Shown here one piece after another: positions 1 through 20,795 of a stretch of DNA of 64,000 bases (its first letter is position 1; each line of letters starts with the position of its first letter). Source of the DNA: Phaeosaccion multiseriatum (Eukaryota > Ochrophyta, other classes); contig OZ218950.1 in assembly GCA_965112735.1 (NCBI GenBank), forward strand, positions 4,836,001-4,900,000, read 5' to 3'. A program made the translations under genes and the position numbers. The notes below the pieces were generated by a model, which saw nothing but the letters and a program-made list of their open reading frames with translations, was not told the origin of the DNA and ran no database searches.

Positions 1-206
1 AGGGAGGCAGAGAGGCAGAGAGGCAGAGAGGCAGAGAGGCAGAGAGGAAGAGAGGCAGAGAGGCAGAGAGGAAGAGAGGCAGAGAGGCAGAGAGGAAGAG
101 AGGCAGAGAGGCAGAGAGGAAGAGAGGCAGAGAGGCAGAGAGGCAGAGAGGCAGAGAGGCAGAGAGGAAGAGAGGCAGAGGGGCAGAGAGGCAGAGAGGC
201 AGAGGG
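1..206. repeat. Tandem GAGGCAGA array
   Basis: The window opens inside a purine-rich tandem array with unit GAGGCAGA and a frequent GAGGAAGA variant. It has no protein-like content. It lies on the 3' side of the minus-strand EGF/Calx-beta gene, so it may be intronic or intergenic. Confidence 0.95.
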
Positions 207-569
207 GCACAAAAGTGTGAGGGGCGTGCATGTTAGGGGCCCATACGCTTGCTGCGGCGAGTAGGCCGATGTGCTTGACCATAGATGGCACTTAAGGGTG
301 TAATATAATATAGGCCCATGTGCCCATGTGCTTGTTACTGCGAGGGGGCTCCTTCCACTCCCGTATATGGGTGCGTGCGTGCGTGCGTGCGTGCGTGCGT
401 GTGCGTGCATTCGCGAAGAACGTTATCTATTTGTGCAGTCAGAGCCATCCCTCCTCTGCCCCTTTCTCTGCCCCTCTCCCCCGTAGCAGTAGGCTGAGCT
501 GTACTGTATCACCAACTGCTGCACTGTGAGCTGTACTGTATCACCAACTGCTGCACCGGCGCTACTCAC
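207..569. other. Unassigned stretch at 3' side of gene 1
   Basis: No exon could be assigned here. Two features stand out. Bases 281-304 are an inverted single copy of the core of the 43-bp minisatellite found at 12874-13390. Bases 504-555 hold two copies of the CTGTATCACCAA element. Read on the minus strand, translation can run through the last recognised donor of gene 1 to a stop at 423, so this could also be a terminal coding segment if that intron is retained. Confidence 0.5.
504..555 (-). repeat. Two copies of the TTGGTGATACAG element
   Basis: Two copies of CTGTATCACCAACTGCTGCA lie 32 bp apart, just downstream (minus strand) of the last assigned exon of gene 1. Either ends in CAG and could act as a 3' splice site. 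Confidence 0.85.
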
Positions 570-6748
<6,179 letters not shown>

Positions 6749-7867
6749 GGACGACCCAGGCAGAGGCCGAGGCCGAGACCGCGGCCGTGCCTGGTGCTGC
6801 TGCAGTCTCCTTGGCAGGGGCGACGGAGGAGGAGCCTTGCATTCGCACCCGACAAATGGGTTCGCTCTCTTCATCTATACAAAACGGCTCTGTATCAGTA
6901 CACCATAGGGCCTTTGTAGGGCCTTTGGGAGAGGGAAGAGAGGCGGTACAGAGAGCGGATCTTTAGGGGTTGCTGCCTTTACTATCGACCGCAGCTCTGG
7001 CGGCAGACCACCGCACGGGGAGAAAGACAAGATAGGGGGGACAGAGATTATTATAGCGGTGCAACACACACACCACTGCTCTCTCTCTCTCTCTCCTTAA
7101 TCCTCCTCAACCTCCTCCTCACTTCTCCAAAATCTCCCCACCTTCCAACCTGGTGTAAAAGCCTGATTCTGGCGTTGCTGCTGCTGCTACTACTCCTCCT
7201 CCTGCTGTTCCTCCTCCCTCTTCTCCCTCCAGCTGGGTTTGTGTATAAATAGCAGAAAGCCGATCTTGCCTTAACCGTCGATGTGAGTTTCACCTTCTTG
7301 GACAGGACACAGTAGGGACGAGGGTTTCCGGGCTGGACAAATGCCGCACTTGGCGTTTTTTTTCCATTCAAGCTGTTGACGGCTTTGCGTAAGAGCTTTT
7401 AAAGCGAGAGAAGCGATGGTAGGGGTGGGCCGCTGCTGCTGTTATTAGAGATACCCCAGTGCTTTGTACTGACAGCGAGGAGGGCAGGACCTACAAGGAA
7501 CCCCCCAAAGGTAGGAGCTTGAAGGGAAAGAGAAGATCGGAAAAAATAGATTACGCGGTGGGGTGGTCGAGGATTTGCTCATCCTTATTATCGATGCTTC
7601 TGTGCGTATGTACGCCAAGGCATTATAACTGCTTTGCCTCCGAAGAAAGAAGGGGTTGATGCAATGCATAAGTGAGGTACTGCCTTTAAAGTCCTTTGCT
7701 CCCACACTCTTTGTCTTGCCCGCCACCACAACCTCCCAGCCGGCCTGTGGAAGGTCCACAGCGAATCGTAGACGCTTTGGCGGCGAAGTAGCAGGGTTTA
7801 CCTTCTGGCCGCCTGTCTGGTGACAGGAAGTTGAGTCCGCATCGCGGTATCGCAGCACTGGGTCACC
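6749..7867. promoter_or_regulatory. Divergent intergenic region, genes 1 and 2
   Basis: About 1.1 kb separates the two head-to-head starts. No exon was convincing on either strand. A TATAAATAG box lies at 7244-7252 on the plus strand, 616 bp upstream of the gene 2 ATG. Bases 7081-7215 are CT-rich. Confidence 0.55.
7244..7252 (+). promoter_or_regulatory. TATA-box-like TATAAATAG
   Basis: A good match to the TATA consensus upstream of the EF-hand/coiled-coil gene. Its distance implies a ~590-nt 5' leader if it is used, or it may be chance. Confidence 0.35.
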
Positions 7868-12123
<4,256 letters not shown>

Positions 12124-12152
12124 TAGGAATCACCTGGGCAGAGGGGAGGCAG

Positions 12153-12242
12153 GGACCAAGCCTTAGTAGTCTGAGAGACCAAGCTTTAGTAGTCTGAGAG
12201 ACCAAGCCTTAGTAGTCTGAGAGGCCAAGCTTTAGTAGTCTG
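12153..12242. repeat. 23-bp tandem repeat, 4 copies
   Basis: The unit is ACCAAGCCTTAGTAGTCTGA plus GAG, in four near-identical copies immediately downstream of the EF-hand gene. It may lie in its 3' UTR. Confidence 0.9.
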
Positions 12243-12284
12243 GAGAGGAGAGAGAGAGAGGGAGAGAGAGGACAGAGAGAGAGG

Positions 12285-12353
<69 letters not shown>
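12243..12353. repeat. (GA)n tract
   Basis: Dinucleotide GA array with GGA and CAGA interruptions, contiguous with the 23-bp repeat. Confidence 0.95.
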
Positions 12354-12357
<4 letters not shown>

Positions 12358-12488
12358 GACTGCCAGCAAATACCTTCAAATAAGTCAAATACACATTGTA
12401 AACGCTTCAATCCAGCCACAGCCCCCATGATGGTCCGGGATTAAGAAGCTGGATTAGCTGTGGCTGTGCATATGTAGTTTGGGGAGTA

Positions 12489-12716
<228 letters not shown>

Positions 12717-12873
12717 CGCTGCACCACAAGGGATGGAGAGAGTGAATTACATTGACTTATGCGAATCTACGTAACTGTTACGTACGTACTTTTGTGTGTG
12801 TTGGGGGGTGGGGGGGGGATGGAGAGAGTCAAGTGAGGAGGGCCTTCCCTTGTGTTTCTTCTCGTCATGTCAC

Positions 12874-13390
12874 ATGCAAGCATACGAGCATACATATATT
12901 ACACCCTTAAGCCCCTTTAGTGCCATCTATGCAAGCCTAGGGGCAGCACTTAGGCCCCTTAAGTGCCATCTATGCAAGCCTAGGGGCAGTACCTAAGCCC
13001 CTTAAGTGCCATCTATGCAAGCCTAGGGGCAGTACCTAAGCCCCTTAAGTGCCATCTATGCAAGCCTAGGGGCAGTACCTAAGCCCCTTAAGTGCCATCT
13101 ATGCAAGCCTAGGGGCAGTACCTAAGCCCCTTAAGTGCCATCTATGCAAGCCTAGGGGCAGTACCTAAGCCCCTTAAGTGCCATCTATGCAAGCCTAGGG
13201 GCAGCACTTAAGCCCCTTAAGTGCCATCTATGCAAGCCTAGGGGCAGTACCTAAGCCCCTTAAGTGCCATCTATGCAGGCCTAGGGGCAGTACCTTAAGC
13301 CCCTTAAGTGCCATCTATGCAGGCCTAGGGGCAGTACCTTAAGCCCCTTAAGTGCCATCTATGCAAGCATAGGAGCATACATATGTTACA
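12874..13390. repeat. 43-bp minisatellite, ~11 copies, with 30-bp flanking repeats
   Basis: The unit contains CCCCTTAAGTGCCATCTATG and CAAGCCTAGGGGCAGTACC. The array is bounded by two 30-bp direct repeats (12874-12903 and 13361-13390) that match at 28 positions. Unit ends vary slightly (CAAGC/CAGGC, AGTACC/AGCACTT). A solo inverted copy of the core lies at 281-304. Confidence 0.95.
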
Positions 13391-13451
13391 GCAGTATCAT
13401 ACCGAAAAAAGTGGATCGCAATCACAGGGAGATACTTGACGCTCGATGGCT

Positions 13452-13550
13452 CCATGACAGGCACACAGACCACAGAATGACAGGCACACAGACCACAAAA
13501 TGACAGGCACACAGACCACAGAATGACAGGCACACCGACCACAGAAGACA
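13452..13550. repeat. 23-bp tandem repeat, ~4 copies
   Basis: The unit is GACAGGCACACAGACCACAG plus AAT, in intergenic DNA. Its function is unknown. Confidence 0.9.
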
Positions 13551-13718
13551 CCTTAAGGCAAGACAATTCATTCCCACTCCACAACAAACAGACCACAGAA
13601 AGAGCACCAGAAGGCACAAAAGACACATTCATTCCGTAGTTGTGAGAGCACCAAAACACAACAGAGGCGGTGCTTGAGGGAGCAAGTCCCGTGAATGTCA
13701 ATAGTAATGTCATTATGT

Positions 13719-13762
<44 letters not shown>

Positions 13763-14157
13763 GTGATGATGATCATGATCATGATGATAATAAGAACCGG
13801 CGGGAAAGGGGACGACAAAACACCGTGTACCTCCCTGCTTCCCTCCTCTCTCTCTCTCTCTTGCTCTGATCTATTATAAATCCCGACCAATCGATGTACC
13901 TACATGTACACAGCCGTCTCCTCGTCCTGCCTCTATTCAAACCGAATCATCCCCCATACCGTACCGACCGCTCAGAGGCTCAAAACCACCCCCAAACTGA
14001 AACCCTAAACTCGGCTCCTGCTCAGCTCGGGAGGGGAGGGGTCTGGTTGGTCCAGTTCCTCTCATCTCATACAATGTAGAGCTCACAGAGAGAGAGCGGC
14101 TTAAATGGGTGGGCCAGGCGCGGGCCCCCAGGCTAGAAAAGGGCGAGGAATCGAAGC

Positions 14158-16067
14158 CTATTTCCCGACTCGAGGGCGTCCAGACGCCTTTGGTGCGGGC
14201 TAAGGTTACGTATATGTGCGTGTGTGTGTGTGTGTGTGTGCGTGTGTGTGTGCGTGTGTGCGTGTGTGGGTGTGCGGATGGCGGGGTGGTTGGTGGAAGG
14301 TGGGGGGGGAGGGGAGGGGAGGGGGGGGGGGGGAGATTCAAGTGAGATGAGGCCGTAGGACAAAAAGAGGGGCCACAGCAAGCACAGCAAGGGGAGATAA
14401 GCAAGCTACTCGACATCCATCGCTTGACATGTTTCATCAGCCCATGAGCCCATGAGCCCATGAGCACACACACCAACCCTAAACTCAAACTCACCCTGCT
14501 CGGGGGGGGTGTCTTCTTTGCCGAAGCCTTAGGGGCAGGGGGGGCTTTGGGCTCCTTAGACCCGAATGAAAACAGACCGCCACCGCCACCGCCACCGCCA
14601 CCGCCACCGCCGCCGCCCTGAGGGAGAGAAGAAAAAAAAATGTAACGTATAAGTGTGAGTGTGAGTGTGAGTGTCAATTGCTCTAACACACAGCGCGCTT
14701 GAGCTGGCTTGCGTCCGTCCACCTCCTCCTCCTCCTCCTCCTCCTTCTCCTCCTCCTCCTCCTCCTCCTCCTCCTCTTCCCCCCTCTTCTTCCCGCACGT
14801 GCCACTTTAGCAAGTAAACGAACTCACCGACTTGACCGGCTTGGATGGTGCGGGGACATCGGTGGGCACGAAGTCGAGTCCAGCATCCTTCACCTCCCTT
14901 GCACTCATGCCTCCGTAGCCGGAGTAGTCAATGTGCGAGGGGAAGTTTCGTCCGTACCCGTACTTGTCCAGCCACTTCTGGTAGCGTTCGGGGTCCTTGA
15001 CCTTCTTGGAGGCCTTCCTTGCCTCAGCCTTGAGGGCCATCTTGGCGGCATTGTTGGACGTTCGCCCGAACATCTTGCCCAGGAGGGAGTAGTCGCCTGT
15101 GTGTGTGTGTTGGGGGGGGGCGGGGGGGTTCATTGGTTCGGAGGGGATAACAACAAGGGGGGGGGGGGGGGGGTTGTAGGACGTTTGGCGTGAGAAAGGG
15201 GGGTGGTGAAGAAAAGGGTGGGGGAAGGGAAGGGAAAGGAAGGGAAGGGACGAGGAGCCCTGCTGACATCTTTAATCAGACCAATGGCCCTGAGGAGTAC
15301 CGCTGGAATTGCCATCGCCATGCTCAGCTCAGAGCAAACGAGCAACACGGGAGGCGGGCTCACTGCTCGACGTAAGCTGCATATGTCTGGCCCGTCCGTG
15401 ACCTACACGTTCTCCCGCATAGAGATGCTTGCTCTAATGACCCAACCCTCTTCTCCCGCGCAGAAGATTGTGCTGCTATCATTCGGTGGTGCTGAGGCAT
15501 CAACCCCCCCCCCTTTCCTTCTGTGGTAACTGCATATGGTGCCTCGCTCTCGCGCTGCTTCATTGCTGCCGTTCTCTCCCAGACATGCACGCAAAACTCC
15601 CTCCACATATGATACACGGGCCAATGAGTTCCTGCTAACGCCTAGCACCAGATCCTTCGCAGCCCCTCGCCCGCAGCGGCAGCGTATACCTGCCGAGACA
15701 GCTTCTTCACGTGCTGCGAGCGCCGCCCTATTGACCGTTCCTCCTCTCGCCGCACCGTCCGCCCTCTTCCCCGCTTCTCAGCCTGCCGCGCCCCCACCCC
15801 CTCGGCACTCTTACCTTCCTTCTCAATCTCGTCATCTGTCTTCTCCATGCTATAACGAAGTCCGTCCTGCTGAAGGTAATCACGCAGCCAAGTCTCTGAT
15901 GGCAGGAAGTCGTCGCTTCCGAGAGCCATGGAGGGTGTTGTGCACTTGGCGCTGCTCCGGGTACTGGAGGGAGCCGCCACTCGGGTTCGCTGCCCCATGA
16001 AGGCATTGGGGGCGAAGGCCGAAGCCATCGCCAGAGAGGCAAGCAGAGCTACGGACGTGGACTTCAT
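14158..16067 (-). CDS. Plastid-targeted protein of unknown function
   Basis: Four exons in phase: 16067-15815, 15096-14828, 14617-14495, 14199-14158; 228 residues. Residues 1-17 are a signal peptide (MKSTSVALLASLAMASA) followed by FAP, the classic secondary-plastid cleavage site. A Ser/Thr/Arg-rich transit segment runs to about residue 50. The mature part begins near SDDFLPSETWLRDYLQQDG. It has a basic helix (residues ~95-120) and a Tyr/Gly-rich patch (WLDKYGYGRNFPSHIDYSGY). It ends in a Gly11 run and a Pro/Ala/Lys tail. I do not recognise the mature domain. The last 42-bp exon is chosen because it stays in phase and repeats the PAPKAS motif of the previous exon; it is the least certain part. 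The start lies only 135 bp from the divergent gene 4 start. Confidence 0.72.
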
Positions 16068-16202
16068 TTTTCGATTGTGGCCATTCCTACAACATCATGA
16101 CATGCTGTAGGTGTATGGGCATACGCAAGCATATTTTTTTTGAACGAAGGGTAAGAATGTAGTAGCGATGATGCCGGGGAGCAGTGGGATAGGGTGAGAG
16201 CC
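16068..16202. promoter_or_regulatory. Compact divergent promoter, genes 3 and 4
   Basis: Only 135 bp separate the two ATGs, so the core promoters of both genes probably overlap. A T8 run is at 16134-16141. No clear TATA box. Confidence 0.5.
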
Positions 16203-18335
16203 ATGTCCAGTGACGCGTGTGACGATGAGGTGTCAGACGATTCGTCTGACGAGGAATTGGTCACTTACTATGGTGGCCTTCACGAGGGCAGGTTTGGGGC
16301 TCCCAGCGTGCTTTGGGCGAGCTCGGAGGAGGAGTTCGCACAGCTTATCAGCGAGGCACGGCGGTTAGATCGTGATACAGACGAAGACGAAGACGAAGAC
16401 GAAGACGAAGACGAAGACGAGGCCAATGCAGAGGGAGAGGAGGAGGGTCTTGATAGTGATGATGAAATGGAGGAAGAGGAGGGGAAGGGGGGAGATGGGG
16501 AGGAGGAAGAGAGAAGGAGAAGCAAGGAAGAAGAAAGGGGACAGCCAGGTCGAGAGCAGCAGCAACAGCAGACGCAGCAAGGCGCACAGCCAGGTCGAGA
16601 GCAGAGGGCGCGGCGGCAGCAGCATCGAGCCGGCTGGAAGCACCAGCACGATGTCGATTCCAATGTGAAGAAGCTCCTTGGATTCATGGATTTACCCCGC
16701 GATGCTTGGAATCTGTGCCAGCGGGCACTGGAGGAGCGTGACTTTGACATAGACGAAGCCGCCCTCTACGTCCTCAAAAAGCGGGCGCAGCCGCAGCAGC
16801 AGCAGGACAAGGAGGAGAAGCAGTACCTGGAGCGACGCGCCCTTGGAGGGCGACGGGACGGCACGGAAAGCGCAAGTGGTGGAGGCAGTAGTAGTCGTAC
16901 AAGTCGAAGCGCAAGTGGTGCGGGAGGCAGCGGGCTGGCCGACGAGGAAGAAGGGGGCAAGGAGATGACCTGGATTGCGTGCGATGGTCTTCGGTCATCG
17001 ATGTACTGCGCGGCGCCCGCCGACCCGTCCTCGCGGGCCTTGCCGCCTGGGTGGGTTGGGACGACACGGGAGGGAGGAAGGCGAGCAGCAGCGGTGGCGG
17101 GAGCTGTAGGAGCAAGGGCAAGATTAGCAACAGCAGCAAGGGTGGATGTCAGAGACAGAGATGCGTTTCCCCGTCGAGCGGCAGCCCTCGCGGCAGCAGC
17201 AACACGAACGGCAGCCGCTGACCCCCCTCATGCTGCGGCTATGGCGGGCGCCGTCGCAGGAGGTGGGGCCACCAGCGGGCTTTTGCCGGCAGCGTACGCA
17301 AGCCGAGGGGCGGGTCACAGCGACCAACTGGACACGGGCATGCACAGGGAGAGGCACACAAAGAGGATGAGAGGGGCGGGAAACGACACCCCCACCCCCC
17401 CGCTTCGGTCGTCGTCGTCTCCATCCCCTTCGCCGCCCCTCTCGTTGTCTTCACCTTCACCTGCGCCGCCTTCCTCCCCGAGCTCTGCGTCCTCTTGCTC
17501 TCTGTCCGCCCTTCCCTCGCCGCCGTCGCCTCAGTCATCATCATCACACTCCTTTTGCATGCGTGCCGTGGCGATTGCGGTACCTGCCTGTGAATCGACC
17601 ACTGCACAGACCACTGCACAGATCACTGCACACGCCGCCACCCGGCCAGCGGCAGGTGCAGCAGCAATACCAGCAGTACCACCACCACCAGCACAAGTAT
17701 CAGGAGCACCAGCATCACCACAAGCATCAGCACCAGCAGCATCACCATCAGCAATACCACCAATACCACCGCCACCAGCACAAGTATCAGGAGCACCAGC
17801 AGCAGTAGCAGCACCAGCAGTAGCATCACCCCCACAATCATCGCTACCATTGCTACCACCATCCCCACCAGCACCAGCACCAGCACCAACAACATCAGCA
17901 CTAGCGTCACCAACACAAACAACATCAGCATCAGCACTAGCGTCACCAACAACAACATCAGCATCAGCACCAGCACCAACAACATCAGCACTAGCGTCAC
18001 CAACACCAACAACATCAGCACTAGCGTCACCAACAACAACATCAGCACTAGCGTCACCAACAACAACATCAGCACTAGCGTCAGCAGCACCAACAACATC
18101 AGCACTGGCATCACGAGCAACAGCACCAGCAGCACCAGCATGGCCATCACGAGCATCAGCACTAGCACCAAGAGAGAGAGAGCAAGAAAATTCTGGAGGA
18201 ATGGCGGTGGCTGCCAGAGCAGCAGCAACAGGAACAATTGGTGATACAGCAGCAGCAGGAACAATTGGTGATACAGCAGCAGCAGGAACAGCAATGGAGG
18301 CAACAGCTCCGACCATCCACCCCCTCGGACTGTAA
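16203..18335 (+). CDS. Acidic low-complexity protein with possible UBA-like segment
   Basis: A single open frame of ~710 codons; an in-frame ATG at 16194 would add three residues. The N-terminus is acidic (DDEVSDDSSDEELVTYYGG) and followed by DE repeats and poly-E. Residues ~155-190 (KKLLGFMDLPRDAWNLCQRA then LEERDFDIDEAALYVLKK) look like a short helical UBA/CUE-type bundle. That is a visual impression only. The second half is Ala/Pro/Ser/Thr-rich with a 9-residue repeat TTSALASPT and two copies of PPPPAQVSGAPA. Two TTGGTGATACAG elements near the end are read here as GTIGDTAAA. Frameshifts or unrecognised introns in the low-complexity half cannot be excluded. Confidence 0.55.
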   Translation: MSSDACDDEVSDDSSDEELVTYYGGLHEGRFGAPSVLWASSEEEFAQLISEARRLDRDTDEDEDEDEDEDEDEANAEGEEEGLDSDDEMEEEEGKGGDGEEEERRRSKEEERGQPGREQQQQQTQQGAQPGREQRARRQQHRAGWKHQHDVDSNVKKLLGFMDLPRDAWNLCQRALEERDFDIDEAALYVLKKRAQPQQQQDKEEKQYLERRALGGRRDGTESASGGGSSSRTSRSASGAGGSGLADEEEGGKEMTWIACDGLRSSMYCAAPADPSSRALPPGWVGTTREGGRRAAAVAGAVGARARLATAARVDVRDRDAFPRRAAALAAAATRTAAADPPHAAAMAGAVAGGGATSGLLPAAYASRGAGHSDQLDTGMHRERHTKRMRGAGNDTPTPPLRSSSSPSPSPPLSLSSPSPAPPSSPSSASSCSLSALPSPPSPQSSSSHSFCMRAVAIAVPACESTTAQTTAQITAHAATRPAAGAAAIPAVPPPPAQVSGAPASPQASAPAASPSAIPPIPPPPAQVSGAPAAVAAPAVASPPQSSLPLLPPSPPAPAPAPTTSALASPTQTTSASALASPTTTSASAPAPTTSALASPTPTTSALASPTTTSALASPTTTSALASAAPTTSALASRATAPAAPAWPSRASALAPREREQENSGGMAVAARAAATGTIGDTAAAGTIGDTAAAGTAMEATAPTIHPLGL
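18238..18276 (+). repeat. Two copies of the TTGGTGATACAG element
   Basis: Copies at 18238-18249 and 18265-18276 inside the gene 4 frame, each followed by CAG repeats. Confidence 0.9.
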
Positions 18336-18752
18336 TTAAGTAAGTGTTTTACCATGGTACGTAAGTATCATCATCATCATCGGGGAGAGGGAGAGAGGAG
18401 TTCGACTTCACCGATAAAGGGCGTAGGTTCAAGCAGAGAGGAGGGAGGGAGAAGTGAAGGGAGGGAGGAAGGGGAGGGAGGGAGGGAAGGAGAGAGGGAG
18501 GAGGGGAGGGATGGAACAAGCGGTCCGAAGTGCATCGCATGGACCATCCCTTCCCTGAATCTGCTCAACTTGGAATTGCAGCGGATTTAGGATTTAGTAT
18601 GATAATTAGGAGATTCAGGGGGGGGGGGCGGGGGAGAGAGGGAAGGAGTCAGTGGAGTGTCATTTAAAGTGGGATGAGATGAAGGTCCCACAGTGCTCTC
18701 GTGTTCCATGTCAAGCTGTAGTGTTAGTCAATACATCCAGAGACGTTACGGC

Positions 18753-18821
<69 letters not shown>

Positions 18822-19065
18822 TAGACATGGAAAGTAGGAGCCAGGACCCCCACAGGACCCCCACCTTCCCTATCTGTCCCTATCTGTCCCTATCTGGATA
18901 ACGGACACATTGGAAGTCAGTAGCGCCCCACTTTCCACCACACCGTCAAAGCCCTGCTTTCACCCGCTTGTGTGCATTTGTGAAAAAAGATTTAAAGATT
19001 TACTACACATGTAAGCAACAAAATAAACCACAAACTCTACTTGTGTATTGTAAGCGGTTTGTTTG
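18336..19065. other. Convergent intergenic region, genes 4 and SMU1
   Basis: No exon seen. It contains a purine-rich GGGA tract (18430-18510), a GATA array (18753-18822) and, at ~19018-19052, AAAATAAAC followed by GTATTGTAAG. This resembles the region after the BFR2 gene (26748-26766) and may mark plus-strand 3' processing. Confidence 0.6.
18753..18822. repeat. (GATA)n microsatellite
   Basis: About 17 perfect GATA units in the convergent intergenic region. Confidence 0.97.
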
Positions 19066-20744
19066 TTATGCCTTCCAAAGCCTCAGCGTGCCATCCCTCG
19101 AGAAGGACGCAAGCAGATTCCGATGTGGGTGATGCGCCACACCTGCCACCTCCATCCCCTCCGCCGCCACCGCCAGACTCTTCTCCACGGCGCCCGTTTT
19201 GAGATCGAAGCAATGGAGGGACCCATCTTCCACGCCACAATACAGCCAAGTGCCACGCGGGGAGGGGCACGCACACACGACATTCCTGCTCGTCGATGAA
19301 AGTAAGGCGGCAGAAGCCGACGCTCCCTTCTTGTTGGAGCTGCTTTTGGAGCCGCCGCCGCTGCTGCTGCTGATGCTACTGCTGAGTGTGGCAGTCTCGG
19401 GGATGGTGTAGCAGCGTAGCACGCTCCCGTGTGGGGTGCAGAGGTAGGCGGAGGAGGAGCGGGTGGCGACGATAATGTTCTCGCTCGAGCCTGGCTCCAT
19501 GAACACACTCTGGACGCTTGCCTGTTGTTGTGTTGTTGTTGTTGTGTTGTGTGTTTGTTTGTTGCATGAGAGGGAGGGAGGGAGAGAGGGGGAGAAAGGT
19601 AGGGAGGGAGGGGAGGGAGGTGGAGAGGGGTGGGCGGGGGGGGTGTGTGGTCCAAACTGATGAGGCAACGAAAGGAGGTGGAGACAGAGGTAGAGGCGAT
19701 GCCTGCCCATATGCCTGCCCATATGCCTGCCCATATGCCTGCATGCCTTGTCGGACCTCGAGGTGCCCCTCTCCGCCTGCTGAGGGCGTGAAGGTGACGA
19801 GGCATTCCGTGGTCTTTGTATTCCACAGCTTCACGCTGCCATCGGATGAGCCAGATACCACCTACAGTTAGAGAACAGGACCACAGAGCAAAGAGAGTTT
19901 TAACAGGCCAGGAGCACAGAGCACAGAGCACAGGGAGTGAGTGCGTGAGAAATGACGCAACCCCCCCCCCAACCCACCCCGCACACACACACACACACCC
20001 ACACAGACACACCCACACATCCACACAGACACATACACACATATATACATACACACACAAACCCACACATACACACACACACCCACACACACACGCACAC
20101 ACGCACACACACACACAAACACACACCCGCGCATACACACACAAACACACAACAAAAACACACGCACACACGCACACACATACCTTGGATCCATCCTGCG
20201 AGAAGCACACGGCGTTGACGAAGCTCGAGTGTCCCCGGAACACTTTTAGCGTCTTGCCCCCCTTGAGCCCGTGGATGCGCACCGTGTGGTCGTGGGATCC
20301 CGTCAGGATCTGCGTGCCGTCGTGGGCAAAGCACAGTGATGAAATACCTGTGGATGTGTGCGTGTGCATGAGTGGATGTGTGTGTGTGGATGTGTGTGTG
20401 TGGATGTGTGTGTGCGTTTGCGTGTGTGAGCGTTTGCGTGTGTGTGGGTGTGCATGTGTGTGTGTGTGTGTTGCTTGCGTTTCGATGACAGGAAAGACGA
20501 AAGGATGGAGCGTGGGAAGGAAGAAGAATGATAATAGCTGCACACCTCCCCCTCCACCTCCCCCTCCCCCCCCCCCCTCTCTCTCTTTCTCTCTCCCTCT
20601 CGCTCTCTCCCTCTCGCTCTCTCCCTCCCTTCCTCCCTCCCTCCCTCTTCTCGTCGAGATGACCCCGGGATCCTCACATCACTAACTCTTCTCCCCCCCC
20701 CCCTCGGGCACGGGCAAAACCTGGAACCCTCTGTGCCCAGCCCC

Positions 20745-20795
<51 letters not shown>

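Noticed and set aside
12874-13390. Possible CRISPR-like array
   Set aside because: Units are contiguous, with no unique spacers, and the host is eukaryotic. It is a minisatellite.
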